Shown here piece by piece: positions 1 through 9,769 of a DNA stretch of 23,741 bases (the first letter of the stretch is position 1; each line of letters starts with the position of its first letter). The DNA is from Branchiostoma floridae. Taxonomy: Eukaryota; Chordata; Leptocardii; Amphioxiformes; Branchiostomatidae. Under the pieces are notes generated by a model that worked only from the letters and a program-made list of their open reading frames with translations, did no database searches and was not told the DNA's origin. The stretch is from the NCBI RefSeq assembly GCF_000003815.2, contig NC_049985.1:17835867-17859607 (forward strand), written 5' to 3'. The translations under genes were made by a program, and so were the position numbers.

Positions 1-159
1 TCATTATCATTATTTTTCAGTCATGATTTGCATTGATATTGTTATCAAGAGTAGCATTATTTGTTATCATTATTATTATTGTTGTTTCATTGTTATTCAT
101 TCATTTCATTTATTGTTTGTATGTCACCATATGTACATGTTTCGTTTCAATTTATGTAA
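1..159. other. AT-rich non-coding sequence
   Basis: The stretch is AT-rich with loose ATT/ATC microsatellite character (repeated tcattat and attatt). A hydrophobic 70-codon reading frame crosses it, but its composition is what such a repeat gives by chance. I see no gene or signal here. Confidence 0.5.
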
Positions 160-245
160 TGCAGGGCTCCACTGTAAAGCAGTGTAAATCAGGGAGTGGA
201 CTACCCTGGGTAAAAATGACGGCAATAAATAAAATAAGTAAATAA
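160..245 (+). repeat. Probable 3' tail of a non-LTR retrotransposon
   Basis: The segment contains a 'gtgtaaatcagggagtgga ctaccctggg' block followed by an A-rich tail of aataaataaaa/aagtaaataaatg type. This is the usual ending of LINE or SINE copies in invertebrate genomes. It stops where homology with the second tandem unit begins (about 246), so it may mark the edge of the duplication. The family is not identified. Confidence 0.4.
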
Positions 246-339
246 ATGACATCAAGGACACAAAGTGTTTTATGATACCATGAAATGCTTTATTTGATAT
301 AATACCTTTCTCTTACAGAGTAAAGGCACTCATCTTACC

Positions 340-575
340 CAACCGATGTTTTTTCCACCGACGTTTCGGCAGTGTGTGCTGTTTTACAGGTCATATAGAA
401 CCTCAGCTTACCACAATCAGTACTTATGACGAGAGGTTTGAGTTATACATATCAGAGATTCTAGATGGGGCAGCATTGTAAGCAGCGATACTTATTGCTG
501 CGGTACAACGTGAACCATTCAGAGTTGCCCCGATGAAGGTGGCAGATGGTCAGTGAAACGTCAGTGGAAGAAAAG
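340..575. repeat. Imperfect palindromic repeat (acgtttc...gaaacgt), copy A
   Basis: The left part contains ccaccgacgtttcggcagtg and the right part contains tcagtgaaacgtcagtgg, an imperfect inverted pair about 190 bases apart. The same structure occurs at 10120-10350 in unit B, so it predates the duplication. The arrangement (CGACGTTTC and GATGAAGG signatures facing each other) is typical of old palindromic MITE-like repeats in marine invertebrates. The class is not determined and I see no target-site duplication. Confidence 0.4.
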
Positions 576-803
576 CTGTGTTTGTGTAAAAAGAGTCTCT
601 TCGTTCGATGTAACAACCTGATGAAACCTTTAACTCTTACAGTTAGCATTTTGGTACAGTATTGTAAAAACAATTATTTTCATGCGTGAATTAGGAAAAG
701 GAAAGGGTGATAAAACAGATCAAATGTCTATCTTGTTCAGCTTAGTACATTTTTTCTTGCTAAAGATTCTTAAAGGAAACTGTTTATTCATTATGAGTGT
801 GCA

Positions 804-1687
804 TTAACCCTATCCATCCAGAATTGGCTATTTTGGCATTCCATGGACTGGGGGGGGGGGGGATCATTCGCCCCCCCCCCCCTTAGTATTTTCAAAACGG
901 CTTTCTGTACGACCACTAAATTTTTACAAGGGGTGATTTGCTCGTCGAGTGTTATAATTCCGGCAATTTATATATCATTATGACGTAATATGACGTAAGT
1001 ATGACGTCATTAATTGATTTCGGGGAAATAAAAACGGGGAATTCCCATAATACCTAAATATTTGACACAAGACGTTACCAATAAAGGTTTCTTATCAATA
1101 TTTAAGTGTAATAAGACTTCTGTTGTGATAAGCCGACGCAACGACGTCAAAATGAAGTCATAAATAAAATCATCATTGGATTATAAACCTTAAATGTCTT
1201 AAGATACATTATTTACATATAACGCTAAAACCCCATGAAAATGGATTGAAGACGTTCACATGAATGTCCAAGTAGTGATGAAATCTGAGTGAAAATAAGC
1301 TGGTTATACTTTTAAAAATGATATTGCCGGCCACCTTGAATTTTGACCAATCACGTCATCTCATTAGCATAATTTATGAATATTTAATTACAAATATTGA
1401 ACTAAGATGTGTTAGATATTAAAGGTATATGAAAAGAAGTTTAGCAAGAAAATCTAAAAACTCCATTATTTATTTAGTGATTTTTGGAAAATTTGCCTTT
1501 CAGAAACCCGTTGTCATGGCAACACGAAAAATCATAAAGTTATATGTTGTAAGTTGCCAACAATATTCTAGGAAAAGTCACCAAGTTTGGCTGTTCTAGC
1601 ACAAGCCGTTTGGGAGGTATTCGACGTCAAAGTTGCCGCAGGCACTTTTGCCCCCCCCCCCCCCCTCCCCCGTCTGGATAGGGTTAA
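804..1687. mobile_element. piggyBac-like MITE with TTAA target duplication
   Basis: An 876-bp insertion (808-1683) is flanked by TTAA on both sides (804-807 and 1684-1687). The ends are inverted: the left begins CCCTATCCATCCAGA and the right, read inward, begins CCCTATCCAGA. The paralogous site in unit B (10625-10628) has a single TTAA joining the same flanks, so it is an empty site. TTAA duplication and CCCTA ends are diagnostic of the piggyBac superfamily. There is no transposase reading frame, so the element is non-autonomous. The interior has a G run then a C run near 850-882 that could pair, a second C run near the right end, and blocks shared with the element at 15786-16759. Confidence 0.85.
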
Positions 1688-1976
1688 GATACCACTAGCC
1701 TTTCTGAGTTCCATATAAAAAGTATCCATGGGTACTTCAAATGACAATAGCAGATACTTGGCGTATCCTATTACCTGGATGTTTAATCGTTATTGACGTA
1801 TACTCAGGCACTCTTAGTAATATAATACAACACGCAAGTTCTGAAATTACATTATATAACTGTAATGCTACATGAAGAAATCTGTAACTTCTGTCTCTAA
1901 AAGTCCTACTCAATTCTTTTACCCGTCCTTGATGTGTAATGACTTGACCTATACCTGCGTATTCTGCGCTGCTTTC

Positions 1977-2701
1977 NNNNNNNNNNNNNNNNNNNNNNNN
2001 NNNNNNNNNNNNNNNNNNNNNNNNNNNNNNNNNNNNNNNNNNNNNNNNNNNNNNNNNNNNNNNNNNNNNNNNNNNNNNNNNNNNNNNNNNNNNNNNNNNN
2101 NNNNNNNNNNNNNNNNNNNNNNNNNNNNNNNNNNNNNNNNNNNNNNNNNNNNNNNNNNNNNNNNNNNNNNNNNNNNNNNNNNNNNNNNNNNNNNNNNNNN
2201 NNNNNNNNNNNNNNNNNNNNNNNNNNNNNNNNNNNNNNNNNNNNNNNNNNNNNNNNNNNNNNNNNNNNNNNNNNNNNNNNNNNNNNNNNNNNNNNNNNNN
2301 NNNNNNNNNNNNNNNNNNNNNNNNNNNNNNNNNNNNNNNNNNNNNNNNNNNNNNNNNNNNNNNNNNNNNNNNNNNNNNNNNNNNNNNNNNNNNNNNNNNN
2401 NNNNNNNNNNNNNNNNNNNNNNNNNNNNNNNNNNNNNNNNNNNNNNNNNNNNNNNNNNNNNNNNNNNNNNNNNNNNNNNNNNNNNNNNNNNNNNNNNNNN
2501 NNNNNNNNNNNNNNNNNNNNNNNNNNNNNNNNNNNNNNNNNNNNNNNNNNNNNNNNNNNNNNNNNNNNNNNNNNNNNNNNNNNNNNNNNNNNNNNNNNNN
2601 NNNNNNNNNNNNNNNNNNNNNNNNNNNNNNNNNNNNNNNNNNNNNNNNNNNNNNNNNNNNNNNNNNNNNNNNNNNNNNNNNNNNNNNNNNNNNNNNNNNN
2701 N
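1977..2701. other. Assembly gap (725 N)
   Basis: The flanks match unit B at about 10916 and 11309. Unit B there holds only about 390 bases, much of it a long (TA)n tract at 11057-11191. The gap in A is therefore probably an unassembled, perhaps longer, TA-rich tract and not missing coding sequence. Reading frames crossing the gap are meaningless. Confidence 0.95.
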
Positions 2702-2959
2702 CAAACAGCAGTGCCATTAACATAGGAAATAAGTATAACATGTAAAAGATAGTAAAAAACAACTTATGTGTTTAACAAAATTACACAGCTTTAACACGCT
2801 TACTCCACTGTGTTTGAGCTTTTACTGACTTGATTCTGTATTCACAGTCAATAAATATACTGTATATCCACAAACTGAATAAATGCTGTGTAGTAGAAAA
2901 TGTTACTCAAAAATATCAGTACAATTAGTGTGCCAAACAAATGCACAACAGTGCCTCAA

Positions 2960-3295
2960 AAAAACAATAGAAAACTAGAAAGGCTGAAATTTGCAAATAC
3001 AGCATCTTTTAGCCATCCCCGTTCTAAAATAACCCATGTGTGAAAATGGAACAGTGCTTAAGAATAACTTCTACTAATCACACTTTAGCCCATTAATAAA
3101 TCTTACAAAATTCCCCGTGCAAGAATGGACTCTTCCAATACACTCCATGTAAATTTGCACAATAGACCTGTCCAGAAATACTGTCCTGAAAACATGGTCT
3201 TTTGTATAAGAAACTCAGTCTAAACTTGAATTAGAAAAAAAAAGTCCCCGTGCACGAATGGACTTTCAAAAAGGTAAAATAGACCAGTCCCACTA
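2960..3295. repeat. R1 interspersed repeat, 5' fragment
   Basis: From ctagaaaggctgaaatttgc to gtaaaatagaccagtcccac the sequence matches the left part of the R1 copy at 18630-20035. Its last bases overlap the beginning of the copy at 6541. Unit B lacks it: there, caatagaaaa continues into unique 3'-flank sequence at 11590. The fragment abuts decayed tail repeats of gene A at about 3295, so it has replaced the native 3' untranslated region of gene A. It shows recurrent 'aatggactcttcca' phrases but no coding capacity. Confidence 0.6.
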
Positions 3296-3362
3296 CAGCA
3301 GCTTTGGTGTTTGTGTTGGCTTCAATGATGTCCCAAGACTGACTCTGCCATGTATGATTATG

Positions 3363-4725
3363 TTATTTCATATCTTTATACTGGTGATCATGGTCACTGG
3401 TCATTAAAGCAGCTGTGATGTTTGGGTTGGATTGAGTGATGACCTGAGACTGGCCCTGTCCTGTCTGATTGTGTTGTTTGTCTACATCTTCATACTGGTG
3501 ATCATGACCACTGGTCATTAAAGCAGCTGTGGTGTTTGGGTTGGACATAATGATGGTCTGAGACTGGCCCCGCCCTGTCCGATTATGTAGTTTGTCTACA
3601 TCTTCATACTGATGATGATCATCATTGGTCATTAAAGCAGCTGTGGTGTTTGAGGTGGATTGAGTAATGGCCTGACACTGGCTCTGCCCTGTCTGATTGT
3701 GTTGTTTGTCTATATCCCGATACTGGTTATCATGGCCAATGGTCACTACCCTAGCTGTGGCGTTTGGGTTGGACTCTGAGATGGCCGGAAGCTGACCTAC
3801 GGCTTTGTACATGGGACTTTGCATTGAATCAGTCTGACCTGTGCCATACGATGGGTTTCTATCTTCAATGACAGCCTGAGACTGGCCCTGCCCTGTCTGA
3901 TTATAGTGTTTGTTTTCATCTTCATACTGGTGACCAAGACCACTGGTCATTAAAGCAGCTGTGGTGTTTGGGTTGGATTCAGTTATGGCCTGAGACTGGC
4001 CTGCTGATTTGTACAGGAGACTTTGCATCGAATCAATCTGCCCTGTGCCATACGATGGGTTTCTAGCCTCAATGATAGCCAGAGACTGGCCCTGCCCTGT
4101 AAACTGATCATGGTCACGCCCCCCTACAACAACTACGGTGTTTGTGTTGGATTCGGTGGTGGCCTGAGACTGGCCCTGCCCGGTTAGAACCTGACCACTG
4201 GTCATTGCTGTAGATGTTTGGTCGTTTGGTAGTGCTCCCACGCCTGCGTACATAGGGTTTGGCTTTAAGGCAGCTAGAATTTCATCATGTGACAGGTTTT
4301 CAAATTTCAGAAGTTGAATGTTAGCCTGAGACTGGCCTTGCCTTGTCTGATTGAGTTGTTTGTCTACATCTTCATACTGGTGATCATGACCACTGGTCAT
4401 TACAGCAGCTGTGGTGTTTAGGTTGGATTGAGTGATGGTCTGAGATTGGCCCTGCCCTGTCTGATTGTGTTGTTTGTCTATATCTTCATACTGGTGATCA
4501 TGACCACTGGTCATTAAAGCAGCTGTGGTGTTTAGGTTGGACTGAGTGATCGTCTGAGATTGGCCCTGTCTTGCCTGGATAATCTTAAGATAACTTAAAG
4601 GAATGTTAGAATGCGGGCCTAAAGAAGGATCTGGAGCGGCATTCTCTGTTCTCCTCTTGCACCAGATTGTGAGAATGACGGTGCTGATTAGGGCTATACC
4701 AGCTATTGAACCGATGAGAATAGTA
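3363..4725 (-). CDS. LRR receptor gene A, membrane helix and cytoplasmic tail (frame-shifted half)
   Basis: This frame continues gene A after a one-base deletion near 4721. It opens with a membrane helix (about 4721-4662: TILIGSIAGIALISTVILTIW) followed by stop-transfer CKRR, aligning residue for residue with gene B. The initiator-like Met at 4514 lies inside the tail and is not a likely start. The tail is a mosaic of three modules: (1) about 38 residues with HQYED[VI] then TGQGQSQ and SNPNTTAA, seven to eight times; (2) ENLSHDEILAALKPNPMYAG, once; (3) RNPSYGTGQ...SPMYKAVGQ, twice. About 13 tyrosines sit in YxxV/I/M or NPxY contexts. Such motifs recruit SH2 or PTB proteins or endocytic adaptors in known families; signalling here is inference. 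It ends HDHQYKDMK-TAA, homologous to the ancestral end of gene B. Confidence 0.8.
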
Positions 4726-6097
4726 TGGGGAAGATGGAAACGGATTCTTTGGAAGTGGTTTGAGGAGCTGAATTCATTGATGTTATTGTATTGCCTTTAT
4801 CGTTGGTTTCTGGTCTGTCTGAAGTTGTTTGAAGGGGCGAAGTTATTGTTTCACTTGGTTTCACTTGGTGTTTGGGCCTCTTTTTGCCTTCAGGGCCTGT
4901 TGCTGAGCCAGCTGTTGTACCATTGTAACAGTTGTTAAAGGTTACATGGAAATCTTTGTGGAAACTGCAGTTTACTATTTTTTCTGGAGTTGTTGCAAGG
5001 GGTGAAGTAAGTGTTGCTCTTTTTTTTACTGCAGGACGTGTTGTTGAGTCGGCTGTTGTACCATTGTAATACTTGTTACAGGTTACATGGACATCAACGG
5101 GCAGCGCTGATATGGTTGGCTCTGCACATACCAATTCTTTATGATTGACATCTGTAAGCTTTCGTCCCCGTAAGTCGGCGGGTTCGGCACAGGTTATCTG
5201 GTCTCTAAAGAAACGAAATTCAGTCGAATCTTGGCTGAAGGGAGCCATCTTACAATCACACTGCCAGGGGTTTCCATTGAGCTCTATGGTCAGACTAGAT
5301 GGCAACGAGTGAAAAGCGAAAGGGGCAATAGCGGACATCATGTTGTCCCTAAGGTCCAAACTTTGGAGTTTGGGTAGATTAACAAATGCACAAGCCTGAA
5401 TCATCGTTATCTGGTTGTTGAACAGGCGCAAGTCTTGTAGCTGGGGTAGATTTGCAAATGTACCTGCCTGAATCATTGTTATCTGGTTGAAGGCCAGGGC
5501 CAACAGTTGTAGCTGGGGTAGATTTACAAATGTATTTGCATGAACCATTGTTATTCTGTTCAAGGACATGAAAACCTTTTTGAGATGGGGTAGATGTGCA
5601 AATGTACCTGCCTGAATCACTGTTATCTGGTTCAAGGACAGGCGCAACTCTTGTAGCTGGGGTAGATTTGCAAATGTACCTGCATGAATCATTTTCATCT
5701 GGTTGCAGATAAGCCACAACGTTCGTAACAGGGGCAGATTTGCAAATGAACCTTCCTTAATCATTGTTATCTGGTTGTTGGACAGGTCCAACACTTGTAG
5801 CAGAGGTAGATTTACAAATGTACCTGCCTGAATCACTGTTATCTGGTTCCAGGACAGGCGCAACACTTGTAGCTGGGGTAGATTTACAAATGCACCAGAC
5901 TGAATCATTGATATCAGGTTATGTCTCATATCTAGCTGGTTTAGGTATGTTGGGAGGTTCTGAGGGATGCTGGTGAGGCTCTTGTTTTTGCACCAGCAGA
6001 TCAGAGATGATAAACATCTGCAGTCGGCTTCTGGCATGTCGGGCTCCTTCAGGATGATGAGAAGGAACATCAGCAGGTGTCGCAGTTTTATTCCCAT
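4703..6097 (-). CDS. LRR receptor gene A, ectodomain (signal peptide, 9 LRRs, stalk)
   Basis: The 464-codon frame begins at a Met followed by a hydrophobic core (LLMFLLIIL). It has an N-terminal cap (Cys26, 28, 34, 36), nine 24-residue LRRs (about residues 53-270; consensus LxxLxLxxNQITMIQAGTFANLPQL) and a C-terminal cap starting NPWQCDC (Cys280, 282, 302, 323). A Thr/Ser-rich stalk with NGT glycosylation sites follows. The stalk holds an in-frame 141-bp tandem duplication (GTTADSTT and GTTAGSAT copies) absent from gene B. It stops at TAG (4703-4705) because one base is missing near 4721 relative to gene B; the next frame continues into the membrane helix. As it stands it would encode a secreted LRR protein. 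Start choice: 13 bases of 5' UTR follow an intron acceptor, and the context is conserved in gene B. Ligand unknown. Confidence 0.85.
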   Translation of the reverse strand: MGIKLRHLLMFLLIILKEPDMPEADCRCLSSLICWCKNKSLTSIPQNLPTYLNQLDMRHNLISMIQSGAFVNLPQLQVLRLSWNQITVIQAGTFVNLPLLQVLDLSNNQITMIKEGSFANLPLLRTLWLICNQMKMIHAGTFANLPQLQELRLSLNQITVIQAGTFAHLPHLKKVFMSLNRITMVHANTFVNLPQLQLLALAFNQITMIQAGTFANLPQLQDLRLFNNQITMIQACAFVNLPKLQSLDLRDNMMSAIAPFAFHSLPSSLTIELNGNPWQCDCKMAPFSQDSTEFRFFRDQITCAEPADLRGRKLTDVNHKELVCAEPTISALPVDVHVTCNKYYNGTTADSTTRPAVKKRATLTSPLATTPEKIVNCSFHKDFHVTFNNCYNGTTAGSATGPEGKKRPKHQVKPSETITSPLQTTSDRPETNDKGNTITSMNSAPQTTSKESVSIFPILFSSVQ

Positions 6098-6125
6098 GAT
6101 GTCTGGTTACCTTAGCAAAACAATA
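6098..6125 (-). promoter_or_regulatory. Intron 1 acceptor and short 5' UTR of gene A
   Basis: On the minus strand a T-rich tract, TTGTTTTGCTAAG, precedes GTAACCAGACATCATGGG. The AG lies at 6111-6112. Gene B has TTGTTTTCTTAG before TAACCAGACTACATGGGG. Conservation of the acceptor plus start context indicates that the coding exon is joined to the upstream non-coding exon ending in GTAAGT at 9063. Confidence 0.65.
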
Positions 6126-6540
6126 TAAACGGCTCTTCTAAACAATTAAAGTATGTGATAGTATCAACGTCGTTATACACTTTGTTATACACTTATGTAT
6201 TGGATAAAGATATAAATTGAAATGTGTTTTTTGTGTAACTAATGATGATGCGCTTAGCTTTTACAGTTATTCGGCATCTTTTACCCTATTGTATACCAGA
6301 TTTGTAATTGAATACAATATCATAGAATAATTCTTTATCTCACAGGGACAGTGCCAACCACATATCTAACTTGATAACATTATCTAAAAAAACGCAGCTA
6401 GATCGCCACAAACTTAAACGACAATACGGCCTTCTAAGCGATAACACGCTGAGGATTAATTAGCAAAAAAACAGCATTATACAATATGATAATCATTGTT
6501 GTAAAAATTGAAACTGCAAAGGTTTGGTTATAATGTTTCT
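6126..6540. other. Intron 1 of gene A, unique part
   Basis: No coding potential. Part of it (accacatatct..., and tatgataatcattgttgt near 6486) matches 15570-15735 in unit B, confirming a shared intron. The remainder is AT-rich. Confidence 0.6.
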
Positions 6541-8125
6541 CTTTCTTCTAGCTGAATCCATGTACAAAGGTAAATTAGACCAGCCCCAAAACACTTCCGC
6601 TAAAACTTGGAATTTTGAATCATCACCCGTCCAAAACTGAATTTAAAAAAACGAGAATGAACTCTTTCTGTGATATCCCTATGTACAGTGCAGCAGTCAA
6701 AAATTCTTCCATATTCATCCCTATACAAAAATGTACTGTTCCATTGCAACCTTTCCCAGGAGTTGACCTCAGTCCTGCCCCACAACATCATCCCACTCCA
6801 AACTTTTTAACCCCCCTCTACAAGAATGGACTCTTCCAGAACACCCACATCTATGCAAAACTGACTGGTCTATATGACCCATTTTCTATTTCTAGTGCTT
6901 AAGCTACCAATATACAAAATTTCAGATCAGTTGGCTTTTTATGACACAGGAAGACAAAATATAGACTTTTGGTCAAAAATGGCAAAAAATCCCAAATTTA
7001 ACAATTTCTAAGTGATGTACACCATATATAGGTGTGAATAGAGCCCCGTGAGCACATATCGTACGCATCTTCATACCAAATTTCAAATTATTTGGTTTCC
7101 ATACAAAGACACAGGAGCCAAAACTTAACATTTTTAGTCTAAACATGGCAAAAAAATCCAAAATTCAACAATTCAATGTAATGTATGCAACAAGTGACAA
7201 TGACGTACTGTGAGCACATGTCTTACACACCTTCATGCCAAATTTCAGGTCATTTGGTTTCAATACAAGGGCATAGGAGCCAAAAATATACAATTTAGTT
7301 AAAAATGACCGAAAATCCCCAAATAACTAATTTTTAAGTAATCTATAAAGAAAGTGTTGATAGGATCCTGTGGACATATGTCCAATGCACCTCTGTACCA
7401 ACCTTCAGGTCATTTGTTTTCAATACAAGGGCATAGGAGCCGAAAATATATATTTTTAGTAAAAAAAATGACCAAAAAAAAACTAAATATAGTGATTTCT
7501 AAGGCCTCTATCAAAAAAAGTGGAAAACAAAACGTCTAAGGGTATTTTCTATCCCTACCTCCATTCCAAATTTCAGCTCATTGGTCCCCAAATCTCACCA
7601 AAAGGACCAACGCTACTCATTTTGAAGTAATGTATGCAAAAAGTGTTCAGGCCATTCTGTTTGAATGTATATGTCCAACGCATCTCTCAGATTTCAGGTC
7701 ATTAGGTTTGAATAGGTTTTAGTACAAGGGCAAAGTAGCCAAAAATATACATTTTAGTCAAAAATGGCCGAAAACACCAAAATGACTCAATGGCGTCCTG
7801 GGGGCATATGTTCAATGCACGTCTGTGCCGAATTTCAGATCATTAGGCTGTAATACCAGGGCACATGTACCAAAATATATAACGCTAGTTCACCTTTATC
7901 CGCAGGGTAACCTATATTCGCACAGAGCCCAAAATATATATACATTTGGTCTAAAATAAGGCCCATATAAAAAAAAGTAAAAAAAAAACGTCTGGGGCAT
8001 TTGCTATTTCTATCTCCCTGCCAAATTTCAGCTCATTTGGCGCAAAAATTAAAAAGTTGAATCCATTTGAAGATTTTGCAGGAGGAGAGGCACGACAAAA
8101 ACATTGTATGGCTGAAATATAATAA
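6541..8125. repeat. R1 interspersed repeat, long copy with about 160-bp subunits
   Basis: The left part (6541-6900) carries the phrases aaaacacttccgctaaaa, ccgtccaaaactg and aatggactcttccag, shared with 18830-19460. From 6918 to 8040 a subunit recurs eight times, each with CAAATTTCAGGTCATTTGG or a close variant (near 6918, 7079, 7241, 7400, 7568, 7689, 7830, 8023), first spaced about 160 bases. Each also has 'gcatatgtccaatgcacctctg'-like and 'aaaatatacattttagtcaaaaatggc'-like phrases. It ends ggctgaaatataataac, like the copy ending near 20035. It lies in intron 1 of gene A and is absent from intron 1 of gene B. Short frames inside it look random. I cannot name the family. Confidence 0.7.
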
Positions 8126-9063
8126 CAGATTCATGATTATCATCGTACCACTAACATTAAACGATAACGTGGACAAACTATACACGCAGATTATAGAAAA
8201 CCTAGTATCATTATATAATAGAGCTAGTAGAGGGAGAATGGTGATATCGGAAAACTACAAAGACAACCAAAGTAAAGCAATTTAAAATAAACTATGCAGA
8301 ACCATAACACTGATATGGTGATGTTGATTGTCTGAAGCTGGCTGTTTGAATATCAATGTTCAACAAAAAACAAACAAAACAAGGAGGTTGTTTACTCGTT
8401 TTGTTTTTTATGACGCCGTTTGAAACAGATAAGAAGACTAGGCTACATCAATGTAATGTCTTGGTTCTCTTAGTGAAATAGAAGTAAACAAGAATCAGGT
8501 ACTCTGTTATATATAGACCGGGAAACGTTCGCCAGGAGCCAAAGTCAATATTCTAGGCTGACTGGGATTTCTAGCATAACATTTTAGATATTAAGTGAAT
8601 CAATAAAATGAAACAATTAGGAAGCAAGAACAGCATTCGCTGGTGGGGCGACAATATGAGCATTTGTGGTTCGTTCATGTACTAATTGGTAAACGCGATT
8701 ATTCATACAACTTAGAAAAAAGATAAACAAATCCTGAGAAATCAAATTGGTGTAACTGAATAACAACGGAGACGCTGAGGTGCCGAAGGCTGGTCGGGAA
8801 CATGCCCTCCTCCCATTTCTAGATAAATTCGTGTAAAGTGCACTTTCCAACGATCGGGACCTGTCAACGAATTGATCCTATGGATAGTTTCGTCGGTTTG
8901 AAAATTTATTTGAAAGTAACGTTGCTGTTCATGTTACAAATACAGACATGATTTTTTCCGTGACGTTTTAGCAGCTTCCAGCCGCTTTTGTCAGGGCATA
9001 AAGAACTGCTTTACACCAAGTGATTTCTGAAAATGCACTTACCTTACGTTTCTCTAAACTTAC
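8126..9063. other. Intron 1 of gene A, first-exon-proximal part
   Basis: From about 8310 this matches 17400-18390 in unit B (for example tttgttttttatgacgccgtttgaaac against tttgctttttaccg...aacgccgttc). It also matches parts of 22320-22895. Near 8955 a block with ccgtgacgttttagcagcttccagc recurs at 18290, 20845 and 23515. No coding sequence is seen; 8126-8310 has no counterpart in unit B. Confidence 0.6.
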
Positions 9064-9215
9064 CTTTCAAGCTGGACATAATATCCTCAGTTGCCACTTT
9101 CTGGGTAAGGCCGTCACAAAGGGCTGTCCTGAGACTTCTTGTTGTAGTTGTGCCTCCTCCCAGATGCGAGCTCGATGAGGCCGTTACGCAACGGAATTGG
9201 AGAAAACAATGTCTA
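9064..9215 (-). other. Non-coding first exon of gene A (module 1 of 5)
   Basis: On the minus strand the conserved segment includes GAGCTCGCATCTGGGAGG, then GCCACTTTCT-type sequence read in reverse, and ends CCAGCTTGAAAG before a consensus donor GTAAGTTT (GT at 9063-9062). A second GTAAGT lies a little further into the intron. There is no conserved start codon, so it is best read as 5' UTR joined to the coding exon acceptor at 6111. The 5' boundary (transcription start) is not visible; 9215 is approximate. Four further copies occur at 18393, 20945, 22899 and 23629. Confidence 0.6.
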
Positions 9216-9275
9216 ATTAGTCTAGCTTAGGTGGGCGTGTTCTTTGCCTGAAGCTGACGTCATGGTGGCACGAAA
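9216..9275 (-). promoter_or_regulatory. Promoter-like block with CRE and GC/EGR-type box, gene A
   Basis: A palindromic cAMP-response element TGACGTCA (9258-9265) lies about 25 bases from a GTGGGCGTG box (about 9230). Both are conserved in position in the other modules (near 18588, 21119 and 23083). No TATA box is evident. Conservation in otherwise decayed sequence suggests function; use as a promoter is inference. Confidence 0.5.
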
Positions 9276-9765
9276 GTTACAAAGGTGACATCTGTCGAGA
9301 GACCAGGCAACTGCAGATTGTCCCTAGAAGGGGTAATAAATAGTAGGAACGACATCTTCCGTATGGTTTTCAAACTCATATTTCCTAACATTTTGGCCTG
9401 AGCAATCAATATTCTATAGAACCTCTCATCCTCAAAACAGTGGAAATTCTGAAATCTGGTCTTGATACCGTAAGAGCAGTCGAAATAAAATTCAGCTCCA
9501 ACAGCTGTTGGATGTACACCTAGACCAAGACTGGGACGTTTTTTTAGATAATTATTGTCAACACAGAAAGGGCTTGCCGTTACAGCATAGAATTAATATC
9601 AACAGCTTCTTTTTATAAGTGGCGTATTTCTTATTCTGTGTTCAGATCTTCCAGGGGCTGAAGATTGAAACATGAGTGTCAATCTAAGATACAGTAACGC
9701 CACTGAAGGTGCCTAGGGCATTAACCAGCGGCCGTTTAGAAGTGAGGTCTCCTGATTTTTTTCCC
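9276..9765. other. Intergenic sequence upstream of gene A
   Basis: 9276-9420 matches 23105-23260 (ctgtcgagagaccaggcaactgc; tggttttcaaactcatatttc). The rest is unique and I see no coding signal. Confidence 0.5.
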
Positions 9766-9769
9766 TGTG

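Larger units (their letters stand above)
246..9420 (-). repeat. Tandem unit A: complete duplicated LRR-receptor transcription unit
   Basis: Blocks throughout this interval match 10021-18620 in the same order and orientation: 246-803 with 10021-10624, 1688-1976 with 10629-10916, 2702-2960 with 11309-11590, LRR gene A with gene B, 6340-6530 with 15555-15740, and 8310-9270 with 17400-18605. Differences are mostly separate insertions: a piggyBac-like MITE and two R1 repeat copies in A, and two MITEs and a LINE fragment in B. The unit therefore spans 3' flank, coding exon, intron, first exon and promoter. Its right part (9270-9420) also resembles 23100-23260. Exact borders need a dot plot. Confidence 0.8.

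Noticed and set aside
1737-2762. Long reading frames across the first N gap, both strands
   Set aside because: They are open only because N codons contain no stops.
4700-4740. Programmed -1 frameshift in gene A
   Set aside because: Only a four-C run is present; there is no canonical X-XXY-YYZ heptamer and no clear downstream structure, and the one-base deletion relative to gene B explains the shift more simply.
6615-6902. 95-codon plus-strand frame
   Set aside because: It lies within the R1 repeat; the related copies at 2960 and 18630 do not keep the frame.
8067-8285. 72-codon plus-strand frame
   Set aside because: It starts inside the end of R1, has no recognisable motif, and its sequence has no counterpart in unit B.
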